Shown: in pieces, positions 7,243 to 12,815 of the stretch | Numbering within the stretch: position 1 is the stretch's first letter | How the letters are laid out: every line of letters begins with the position of its first letter | Source: JALNYB01 sp023230065 | Lineage (GTDB): Archaea > Thermoplasmatota > Thermoplasmata > Methanomassiliicoccales > Methanomethylophilaceae | NCBI GenBank assembly: GCA_034006405.1 | Contig: JAVESW010000030.1 | Coordinates: forward strand, 1 to 12,815 | Direction: 5' to 3' | DNA: 12,815 nt | The notes under the pieces: generated by a model | The model's input: the letters and a program-made list of their open reading frames with translations, nothing else | What the model was told of the DNA's origin: nothing | Database searches by the model: none | Made by a program: the position numbers and the translations under genes

Positions 7243-8266
7243 TATTATCGAAGCCGAATTTAAAAGAAGTTCCGAGATAGTTGCAAAAATAGAGACCAGT
7301 CAGATAAGGAAGGCAGCAGATATACTCATAGCCTCATTGAAGAACGGAGGTCAGATAATATTCATGGGTAACGGTGGGTCATCCGCTGATGCTCAGCATA
7401 TAGCTGCAGAGCTGTCGGGAAGATATGCTTTCGATCGTCCGGCCATGGCAGGCGTATGTCTTTCCAATATTGCACCTGTAACAGCCATAGGTAATGATTA
7501 TTCGTATGATATTGTTTTTAAGCGTCAAATAGAAGCTATCTGCAGAAAAGGGGACGTTGTTGTAGGAATGAGCACATCGGGAAATTCTAAGAACGTCATT
7601 CTTGCGATGGAAGCAGCAAAACTGAAAGGAGCTGTAACGATGTCATTCACCGGAGATTGTGGAGTTCTTAGAGATATTGTAGATCATGCGGTCATCATAC
7701 CCACCACGGAGACACCAAGGGTTCAAGAAGGGTATTTGGTCGCATGTCACACGATGTGTGGCATTGTGGAATACGAAATGTATGGAAACAAGGCCGTACT
7801 CGTAGATCGAGACGGAACTATTGCGGCAGATGTTCCGTACTGTGGCGATCCGTCAAAAATTAAATTATTTCCCGGAGTGCCGGAAGCTATTTCAAAATTG
7901 AACAAGGCAGGTTACCTTGTCATCATTGTGACCAATCAATCAGGTATTGGCAGGGGTCTTGTCACAGAGGCAGCAGTTGCTAAAGTACACGAGAAGTTGA
8001 AAGCAGATATCGCGGCCGGTGGTGGAAGGATAGATGATATTTTCTTCTGTCCACACCATCCAGATGAAAAATGCAACTGTCGTAAACCTGAGATTGGAAT
8101 GGGTATTGCAGCATTTATGAAACATCATATTAATCCTACACAGTCTTGTATGATTGGAGATTTTGATAGAGATATAGAGTTCGGCAAAAGGCTCGGACTA
8201 AAGACATATCTCGTATCTGAGAAGATGTCTTTCGTAGATGCAGTCGATGATTTTTTGAAAAATTAA
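7235..8266 (+). CDS. gmhAB: Fused sedoheptulose-7-phosphate isomerase (GmhA) and heptose bisphosphate phosphatase (GmhB)
   Basis: A 343-residue bifunctional protein. The SIS domain (about 1-183) has MGNGGSSADAQHIAAEL (44-60), with His55 and Glu59 at positions used for metal binding and catalysis in GmhA. STSGNSKN is at 113-120. VQEGYLVACH (163-172) supplies the matching Gln164 and His172. It should convert sedoheptulose 7-phosphate to D-glycero-D-manno-heptose 7-phosphate. The HAD domain (about 186-343) follows with almost no linker: VDRDGTI (190-196, nucleophile Asp191 and Asp193), TNQSGIGRG (233-241), the zinc-loop CPHHPDEKCNCRKP (272-285) and IGDFDRD (307-313). It should remove the 7-phosphate of the bisphosphate. 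Both active sites look intact. ATG at 7235 is chosen because GGAG (7223-7226) sits 8 bases upstream; a TTG at 7199 would add 12 residues with no such site. The two domains are usually separate genes. Confidence 0.9.
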   Translation: MNDIIEAEFKRSSEIVAKIETSQIRKAADILIASLKNGGQIIFMGNGGSSADAQHIAAELSGRYAFDRPAMAGVCLSNIAPVTAIGNDYSYDIVFKRQIEAICRKGDVVVGMSTSGNSKNVILAMEAAKLKGAVTMSFTGDCGVLRDIVDHAVIIPTTETPRVQEGYLVACHTMCGIVEYEMYGNKAVLVDRDGTIAADVPYCGDPSKIKLFPGVPEAISKLNKAGYLVIIVTNQSGIGRGLVTEAAVAKVHEKLKADIAAGGGRIDDIFFCPHHPDEKCNCRKPEIGMGIAAFMKHHINPTQSCMIGDFDRDIEFGKRLGLKTYLVSEKMSFVDAVDDFLKN

Positions 8267-8317
8267 TCTTTTCATCAGATCTCGCACTACTATTTGTTTA
8301 GTATGGGCCTATTTTAT

Positions 8318-8365
8318 GTCGTAAAAAACGACTGTATCAAATATGCGCATGAATATTCGCATGAA
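8318..8365 (+). promoter_or_regulatory. Upstream region of ilvN with small inverted and direct repeats
   Basis: ATTTTATG (8311-8318) is a weak TATA candidate. GTCGT (8318-8322) and ACGAC (8328-8332) form a 5-base inverted repeat around A5. CGCATGAA occurs twice with 12-base periodicity (8346-8353 and 8358-8365), flanking the start of palindromic GAATATTC (8351-8358). The second copy ends inside the ribosome-binding site. These could be regulator sites for the branched-chain amino acid genes, but nothing in the sequence identifies the regulator. Confidence 0.3.
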
Positions 8366-8378
8366 GGAGAGTGTCAAT

Positions 8379-8741
8379 ATGCACGTAATATCCTTGATCG
8401 TAAAGAATGAGTTCGGCGTTATGCAAAGAGTTATGGGTGAGTTTACCCGCAATAAAATCAACGTCGAGACCATTGTAGTCGGCAAATGTGAACTTTCTGG
8501 TAAATCTAGAATGGTACTTTCGGTAATCGGCAAGGATGCTGCGGAGCTTGCGTTAGGAAGAATCCAAAAACTTCAGGACGTTTACGATGCTGAATTGATT
8601 CCGGAAGCAGGACAGTCTGCATATGCGCTTATGTCGACATCCAGCGGTAATGTAGGTGTTGTTGGAGGATCTGCCCAAGTAGAGGAGATCATAGATCGCA
8701 GCAATCCTGAGAAATATGTTCAGGCATTAAACGCACTTTAA
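8379..8741 (+). CDS. ilvN: Acetolactate synthase small (regulatory) subunit-like ACT protein
   Basis: The 120-residue protein begins with an ACT domain (about 1-75; HVISLIVKNEFGVMQRVMG, then INVETIVVG at 27-35). It has the pattern of the regulatory subunit that stimulates acetolactate synthase and confers feedback inhibition by branched-chain amino acids. The C-terminal part (about 76-120) is short and does not show the second domain of the usual ~160-residue archaeal and bacterial subunits. The start is set by AAGGAG (8364-8369), 9 bases before the ATG at 8379; in-frame ATGs at 8343, 8349 and 8361 would overlap or precede this site. The catalytic gene ilvB is not in the window. The downstream aminotransferase gene begins 33 bases after the stop, so the two are probably one operon for valine, leucine and isoleucine synthesis. 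Another ACT-type regulatory role cannot be excluded. Confidence 0.8.
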   Translation: MHVISLIVKNEFGVMQRVMGEFTRNKINVETIVVGKCELSGKSRMVLSVIGKDAAELALGRIQKLQDVYDAELIPEAGQSAYALMSTSSGNVGVVGGSAQVEEIIDRSNPEKYVQALNAL

Positions 8742-8774
8742 ATTCAAATTCACACAATCAAAGAAGGAAAAAAA

Positions 8775-9698
8775 ATGGATAAAACCGAAAAGATTTGGTT
8801 AGATGGAAAATTAATCAACTGGGAAGATGCAAAAGTTCACGTTCTAGCGCATGCTTTAAATTATGGAACTGGGCTTTTCGAGGGCATCAGAGTGTATCAG
8901 ACACCCAAGGGGCCTGCAGTCTTCAGACTTAAGGATCATGTCAGGAGACTTGTCGATGGATGCAAGATTATGGGATTAGATCTTGAATTTGGAGGAAAGA
9001 CATACACACAGAAAGATATAGAGGAATCCATAAAAGATACAATCAGGGCAAACGAGAATGTTGATTATGTCAAGCCATGTATTTTCTTAAGTGGGGAAGA
9101 GGTCGGATTGAACCCTGTCGGAGTCTCCACAAGTATGGCCATCACATGTATTCATATGGGCACATATCTTGGTAAAGCAGGTAGTGGCGCGAAAGTCATC
9201 GTTTCTTCATGGCAGAGGCCCGACAATCTCTGCGGACCGGTAGGTGCAAAGGTAAACGGAGCATATGTTGCATCATGTCTTGCAAAGAGAGAGGCCGTAC
9301 GGCAGGGTGCAAACGAAGCAGTCATGTTGAATTCAGTTGGACGTGTTGCGGAATGCACCGGAGAGAATATATTCATCTACAGACACGGAAAGATATACAC
9401 GCCTTCTACAGGTGAGAGTATCCTCGAGGGCATAACAAGGGATTCGATCATTCAGGTCGCACGCAATTTCGGATACGAGGTTATAGAAACAGAGGTTACC
9501 AGATTTCAACTCGTTTCAGCGGATGAGGTATGGATGACGGGAACTGCTGCAGAGGTTGTACCAGTCACGACAGTCGATGGAAAGATGATCGGAGATGGAA
9601 AAGCCGGTGAGATTGCTCAGAAGATCCATTCCAAATTCCACGATATCGTTGAAGGTAAAGCACCTGAGTACAACAAGTGGCTGGATTATGTCAATTGA
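8775..9698 (+). CDS. ilvE: Branched-chain amino acid aminotransferase
   Basis: PLP-dependent class IV aminotransferase that makes or degrades valine, leucine and isoleucine, using glutamate and 2-oxoglutarate as partners. The 307-residue length is standard. Visible features are ALNYGTGLFEGIRVY (27-41), RLKDHVRRL (51-59), YVKPCIFLSGEEVGLNP (98-114), the PLP lysine K159 in GAKVNGAYVAS (157-167), EAVMLN (181-186), VAECTGENIF (191-200) with the PLP-binding glutamate E193, SILEGITRDSI (215-225) and EVWMTGTAAEVVPV (251-264). These favour IlvE over D-amino acid aminotransferase or aminodeoxychorismate lyase. AGAAGG lies 7 bases before the ATG. It follows the regulatory-subunit gene in the same operon and ends before two T-tracts. 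Confidence 0.94.
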   Translation: MDKTEKIWLDGKLINWEDAKVHVLAHALNYGTGLFEGIRVYQTPKGPAVFRLKDHVRRLVDGCKIMGLDLEFGGKTYTQKDIEESIKDTIRANENVDYVKPCIFLSGEEVGLNPVGVSTSMAITCIHMGTYLGKAGSGAKVIVSSWQRPDNLCGPVGAKVNGAYVASCLAKREAVRQGANEAVMLNSVGRVAECTGENIFIYRHGKIYTPSTGESILEGITRDSIIQVARNFGYEVIETEVTRFQLVSADEVWMTGTAAEVVPVTTVDGKMIGDGKAGEIAQKIHSKFHDIVEGKAPEYNKWLDYVN

Positions 9699-9720
9699 TT
9701 TGTCATAAGCAGTAATGAAA

Positions 9721-9749
9721 TTTTTTACAAAAACACTTTATTTTTTTTT
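9721..9749 (+). terminator. Double poly-T terminator after ilvE
   Basis: T6 at 9721-9726 and T9 at 9741-9749 follow the ilvE stop by 22 and 42 bases, in the gap before the convergent GtrA-family gene. There is no GC-rich hairpin; archaeal polymerase terminates at T-tracts alone. Confidence 0.65.
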
Positions 9750-9780
9750 ACAATGTCGATGATATCTATTTATTACATTG

Positions 9781-10248
9781 TTATTCTTTGGTTTTGGATT
9801 CTCGAATGTTCTCAATTTCTTCTTTGACTTTGAATATGTAATATTTACTGAATATCCAATTCAAAGCAATTTCGATGACGCTTGTAGTGATTTTGGCAAG
9901 GAATCCGTCAACATGGAACAAACTTCCATTCATTCCCATTGCGAATAATATTGGGAACAACACGATCGAGATTATTCCGGTAATTATTCTGGCACCAAAG
10001 AATGAACTCAATTCTTTGAACATGACCTTTGCTTTTGTGGAAGTACTGCGGAAGACCAACCATTTGTTTACGACAAATGCAAAAATTACCGCAATGATCC
10101 AAGATAGAATATTACTCAGGTTTAATTCGAAACCACATTGCACGAATGCAGCATACGATACCCAGCTGACTACTACGGTCCCTCCACCGCAGATGAGGTA
10201 CATGATGGCCTCTCTGTGTTTTTGAAGGAAGTCGTCAATCCATCCCAT
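9781..10248 (-). CDS. GtrA-family membrane protein
   Basis: A 155-residue integral membrane protein with four predicted helices (about 14-37, 44-66, 84-106 and 116-137). It has the conserved family signatures NKWLVFRS (61-68) after helix 2 and NWIFSKYYIFK (130-140) at the end of helix 4, followed by a charged C-terminal tail. GtrA-like proteins are thought to flip polyprenyl-phosphate-linked sugars across the membrane, or to assist glycosyltransferases in doing so. It may thus act in surface glycan assembly alongside the sugar-nucleotide genes in this window, but it is transcribed in the opposite direction and the link is inferred from proximity only. The TATA box at 10283-10290 predicts a leader of about 10 bases. 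Confidence 0.85.
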   Translation of the reverse strand: MGWIDDFLQKHREAIMYLICGGGTVVVSWVSYAAFVQCGFELNLSNILSWIIAVIFAFVVNKWLVFRSTSTKAKVMFKELSSFFGARIITGIISIVLFPILFAMGMNGSLFHVDGFLAKITTSVIEIALNWIFSKYYIFKVKEEIENIRESKTKE

Positions 10249-10282
10249 AATATCTACTCTTTATTCGGATATTGATTGATTA

Positions 10283-10290
10283 TTTATAAA
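10283..10290 (-). promoter_or_regulatory. TATA box for the GtrA-family gene
   Basis: On the minus strand TTTATAAA lies about 38 bases before the ATG at 10248, predicting initiation near 10258-10262. Confidence 0.6.
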
Positions 10291-10342
10291 CCAAGTGCCC
10301 GACTTAGGTGTAACCACAATATAAGGTTAAAATAGATTTCCC

Positions 10343-10348
10343 AAAAAA
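10343..10348 (-). terminator. Poly-T terminator after the membrane-protein pair
   Basis: A run of six T on the minus strand begins 2 bases after the stop codon at 10351. It separates the two-gene membrane operon from the GtrA-family gene, which has its own TATA box. Confidence 0.45.
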
Positions 10349-10350
10349 TG

Positions 10351-11052
10351 TTAGTCATCCGATTCGTTACCGCATTTTTTGTCCCATTTTTTTCCGATAC
10401 GGTCCATGAATCTATCAAGGTTCATTTCTTCGACTATTTGCGTTATAGAATAGCGAGAAAGTATTATTCCTGCGAGTACATCTGTTAATATTGCACCAGT
10501 AAGATCGCTTATGACTAGGTCTCCTAATGTATCCATTACCGAATATGACATGAGAGCATTACCGAATGCATTGTCTATGATCCATTCCGTTATTTCCCAA
10601 ATGTTACCAAAACCCCACGCTATAATGAATGTAAAAAAAAGTATTGTTGCTGTGGATCCAAGATCGATACGTACTGTGTAATGTTGGATTATTAGAAGTG
10701 AGATGAACACTATCAATCCGACAATTATTGATGAATACGTGTGAGATATAAAATCCCAATTTGCAAATGAATGATAGAATCCCAAGAATAGAGATACAGC
10801 GTGTAAATATGGTACAGATGTAACAAGGAACATAAACCAATATGGAGAACGGAATTTTTTTGTCAGACGTAACACGGGAAGAATCATGACAAGAATTGCT
10901 GAAACGATCTGAGTAGAAGATATGTACGTTTCTGCGAAAAATCCTTCAGAGAATCCCATAATTGCCAGTATTGCGAGGATAATAAATCCTAATGGGAATA
11001 AGATAAGACAAGCAATATCGGTTGTTCTTTCCTTTTTGGAATATTCCTGCAT
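10351..11052 (-). CDS. Six-helix membrane protein, possibly DUF2238/YjdF-like
   Basis: A 233-residue integral membrane protein of unknown function. Hydrophobic segments lie at about 13-34, 45-62, 72-92, 105-123, 134-152 and 180-198, with a charged C-terminal tail (about 208-233). Polar residues within or beside the helices are striking: WDFISH (99-104), GNIWEITEW (149-157) and DTLGDLVISDLTGA (174-187). This D..H, E..E and D..D..D spacing resembles bacterial DUF2238 (YjdF) membrane proteins and could form a metal or proton site, but the match is by eye and the family is itself uncharacterised. Its ATG overlaps the upstream stop by one base (TAATG), with GAGGAG as ribosome-binding site, so it is translated together with the preceding membrane protein. 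Confidence 0.75.
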   Translation of the reverse strand: MQEYSKKERTTDIACLILFPLGFIILAILAIMGFSEGFFAETYISSTQIVSAILVMILPVLRLTKKFRSPYWFMFLVTSVPYLHAVSLFLGFYHSFANWDFISHTYSSIIVGLIVFISLLIIQHYTVRIDLGSTATILFFTFIIAWGFGNIWEITEWIIDNAFGNALMSYSVMDTLGDLVISDLTGAILTDVLAGIILSRYSITQIVEEMNLDRFMDRIGKKWDKKCGNESDD

Positions 11053-11654
11053 TATTTCTCCTCTGTTACGATATATTTTGAAGTTATAAGCTTGATTTTT
11101 TTCTTTCTGATGATAATATCAATGATAAAGATAGAGATGATGGCTGCTAGAAGCACAACTGCAAAGGATGCGTCCAAGTAATAATTAGCAAGTTTGCTTT
11201 CCTCATCGGTCAGGGTCTTGGTAAGAACGCGTGTGAATAGGAACAATCCGGCATATGCTGAAACGGTGGAAAGCGACATGAACAATGTGAATACTGCCAG
11301 CATAACGTGATCCAATCTTATGTTGAAATATCCTATAATGAGCAATATTGAAACGAATGATACAAAGATGAATGAGGGTGTTACGAGATAAAAGTCAATC
11401 CAATCATCAGGAGTATAATGAATTGTTGTGATGAATGAACTTAGGATATTTATTGTAAGTCCTATGCACAAAATTATACAGACCCATTCCTTGAGGTATT
11501 TGTTTTGTGTTGTTTCGAATATTGCTAGTGTTAATAATAATGTTGAGAACGTAGCAGGGACAACAAGGTTCTCCTTCATTTTCACGAGTCCTATGATCAG
11601 TCCTACAAGGGATATGATTAAAGATATCGTGCATATGGTCTGCTGTCTATTCAC
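11052..11654 (-). CDS. Six-helix membrane protein of unknown function
   Basis: A 200-residue protein I do not recognise. Predicted helices lie at about 7-24, 30-48, 56-77, 89-110, 116-140 and 163-183, ending in a lysine-rich cytoplasmic tail (RKKKIKLITSK, 183-193). One loop holds an acidic-aromatic patch, YTPDDWIDFY (80-89). The start is GTG at 11654. There is no Shine-Dalgarno, but a TATA box about 27 bases upstream fits a leaderless mRNA beginning at this codon. The nearby ATG at 11656 is followed at once by a stop. The gene is coupled by a one-base overlap to the next membrane gene, so the two products probably work together or form a complex. Their similar size and helix count could reflect old duplication, but I see no clear sequence similarity. 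Confidence 0.7.
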   Translation of the reverse strand: MNRQQTICTISLIISLVGLIIGLVKMKENLVVPATFSTLLLTLAIFETTQNKYLKEWVCIILCIGLTINILSSFITTIHYTPDDWIDFYLVTPSFIFVSFVSILLIIGYFNIRLDHVMLAVFTLFMSLSTVSAYAGLFLFTRVLTKTLTDEESKLANYYLDASFAVVLLAAIISIFIIDIIIRKKKIKLITSKYIVTEEK

Positions 11655-11676
11655 ATTTTGTGAAAAGACTGGAGAT

Positions 11677-11684
11677 TAATAAAC
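11677..11684 (-). promoter_or_regulatory. TATA box for the membrane-protein operon
   Basis: On the minus strand TTTATTAA is centred about 27 bases before the GTG at 11654, placing the predicted transcription start at the start codon. Confidence 0.5.
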
Positions 11685-11774
11685 TTAGCTCTGCCAGATA
11701 TATTTTATTTAAAGATCTGAAATATCAGAGTTTTCTTTATTTGGGTTTTGTTTAAAGTTAGTGTGCGCGGAAGG

Positions 11775-11782
11775 ATATTTAA
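11775..11782 (+). promoter_or_regulatory. Candidate TATA box for the second heptose kinase
   Basis: ATATTTAA would place initiation near 11800-11806 and give an unusually long leader of about 115 bases before the ATG at 11920. A second AT-rich candidate, GATTTAAAC (11828-11836), would give a leader of about 60 bases; which one is used cannot be told from sequence. Confidence 0.35.
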
Positions 11783-11822
11783 CGTCTTTCGATATGTAGG
11801 ATAGAGTAAGGGCGTAATCAGA

Positions 11823-11891
11823 AGAATGATTTAAACAGTTGTGATGCTGAAATAGGTGTATCTCCAATTCAAATCATTCTAATATCATTCT
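11823..11891 (+). repeat. Inverted and direct repeats in the leader of the second heptose kinase
   Basis: AGAATGATTT (11823-11832) and AAATCATTCT (11871-11880) are perfect 10-base inverted arms separated by 38 bases. The 8-base core ATCATTCT recurs at 11884-11891, so the left arm could pair with either right arm. The element ends 17 bases before the ribosome-binding site GGGAGGT (11908-11914). It could be an RNA switch or paired protein sites. The surrounding gap (11655-11919) holds no gene. Confidence 0.4.
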
Positions 11892-11919
11892 GATTGTAGA
11901 TAAGGATGGGAGGTAAAGA

Positions 11920-12815
11920 ATGACAGAGTATATCCGGTCCAGAGCACCGCTGAGGATAGGTATAGGAGGAGGCGGGACCGATGTAGATCCATATGCATCT
12001 AAGAAAGGTGGATGTGTTTTCAACACGACGATAAACAAATACGCATATTGTACACTGACTCCACGTAATGACAAGATTATGAACGTGCACTCCCTTTATT
12101 ACGGCAGATATCAAGTTCCACTGAACGGCGGTCCACTCGAATTCGATGGAAATATGGATCTTATCAAAGCAGTTGTCAATCATTTTGAATTGAAACAGGG
12201 TTTTGATATGATGGTTCATTCTGATGTTCCGGCAGGTTCCGGCCTCGGAGGTTCTTCTACTCTGATGGTTTCGATTGTTTCCGCTGTTGCCAATTGGATG
12301 AATTTTGAAATGGATAAATATGAGATGGCAAAACTTGCGTATACTCTTGAAAGAGAGGATATTGGCCTTACAGGCGGAAAACAAGATCAGTATGCAGCGG
12401 TTTTCGGCGGTTTCAATTTTTTAGAAATTGATATGAACGGTGTGCGCGTAAAGCCAGTTCATATTGACGAGGACATTGTAAGTGAACTTCAGTGTCGTTC
12501 GCTTCTTTGTTATACAGGTGTATCCAGAGATTCGGCATCCATCATCAATACTCAAGTAGAATCATTCGAGAAAGGATTCAATGAGAAAGCGTTAGATGAA
12601 TCGAAAAGACTTGCCAAAGAAATCGGAAAATCTATCCAGGCAGGAGATATCGAGAAGGCTGGAAGACTTTTGGATGAATCATGGTCTTATAAAAAGCAGT
12701 TTTCAAGTAATGTTTCAAATAGGCACATTGATGAATTTTATAATGTGGCCATCTCTAATGGAGCTATCGGTGGAAAGGTGTCTGGAGCCGGAGGCGGCGG
12801 TTTCATGTATTATAT
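11920..12815 (+). CDS. hddA: Second HddA-like heptose 7-phosphate kinase, partial
   Basis: The frame is open for 298 codons from ATG at 11920 to the right edge, so the C-terminal ~40 residues are missing. GGGAGGT (11908-11914) is a strong ribosome-binding site. The protein aligns with the kinase at 6229-7242 from residue 1 to 298 with no gap, and a hand count gives about 209 identities (70%). All three GHMP motifs are kept: RSRAPLRIGIGGGGTDVDPY (6-25), PAGSGLGGSS (104-113) and GGKVSGAGGGGFM (284-296). Divergence is concentrated around residues 113-140 and 168-190. It is therefore a paralogue with an intact active site. It may have the same activity or a shifted sugar specificity, and it may head a second sugar-nucleotide gene set beyond the window. 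Confidence 0.88.
   Translation, partial: MTEYIRSRAPLRIGIGGGGTDVDPYASKKGGCVFNTTINKYAYCTLTPRNDKIMNVHSLYYGRYQVPLNGGPLEFDGNMDLIKAVVNHFELKQGFDMMVHSDVPAGSGLGGSSTLMVSIVSAVANWMNFEMDKYEMAKLAYTLEREDIGLTGGKQDQYAAVFGGFNFLEIDMNGVRVKPVHIDEDIVSELQCRSLLCYTGVSRDSASIINTQVESFEKGFNEKALDESKRLAKEIGKSIQAGDIEKAGRLLDESWSYKKQFSSNVSNRHIDEFYNVAISNGAIGGKVSGAGGGGFMYY

Noticed and set aside
11690..11770. AT-rich stretch upstream of the membrane operon, examined for RNA genes and terminal repeats
   Set aside because: Only short imperfect inverted repeats are present; no tRNA-like cloverleaf, CRISPR repeat or insertion-sequence end could be supported.
11869..12384. Open frame of 171 codons on the minus strand
   Set aside because: It lies opposite the second heptose kinase, whose reading frame is unmistakable; the antisense product has no recognisable family.

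Overview
The window is almost certainly archaeal. It contains an archaeal-type elongation factor 1-beta next to a four-CxxC zinc-ribbon protein, a DUF89 protein of the archaeal type and a COG1031-type radical SAM protein. It also shows TATA-like boxes about 25 bases upstream of several start codons (some implying nearly leaderless mRNAs) and poly-T terminators. The AT-leaning composition and gene content would suit a euryarchaeon of the Thermoplasmata/Methanomassiliicoccales kind, but that placement is inference; no methanogenesis gene is present to anchor it.

Layout. Bases 1-1507 (minus strand) hold most of a radical SAM protein whose C-terminus runs off the left edge. A malic enzyme (1613-2959, plus) is transcribed divergently from it. 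Between its TATA box and its start codon lies a perfect 17-base palindrome that looks like an operator. Convergent to it are three housekeeping genes on the minus strand: a soluble inorganic pyrophosphatase, elongation factor 1-beta and a 55-residue zinc-ribbon protein; the last two are coupled. A DUF89 metal-dependent phosphatase (4265-5134, plus) follows.

The centre of the window (5192-8266, plus) is a tightly overlapped three-gene operon. It encodes a sugar-1-phosphate nucleotidyltransferase, a GHMP-family heptose-7-phosphate kinase and a fused GmhA-GmhB protein (SIS isomerase plus HAD phosphatase). By domain content these three proteins cover all four steps from sedoheptulose 7-phosphate to an NDP-activated D-glycero-D-manno-heptose. 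The precursor would be used for envelope or protein glycosylation. Next come a short acetolactate synthase regulatory subunit and a branched-chain aminotransferase (8379-9698, plus).

The right part (9781-11654, minus) encodes integral membrane proteins: a GtrA-family protein, and two translationally coupled six-helix proteins of unknown function. At the right edge (11920-12815, plus) is a second heptose kinase, cut by the window end. It aligns without gaps to the first copy at about 70% identity (counted by hand) and is preceded by a leader with alternative hairpin arms. It may open a second sugar-nucleotide module outside the window.

I saw no tRNA, rRNA, CRISPR array, insertion sequence or phage gene.
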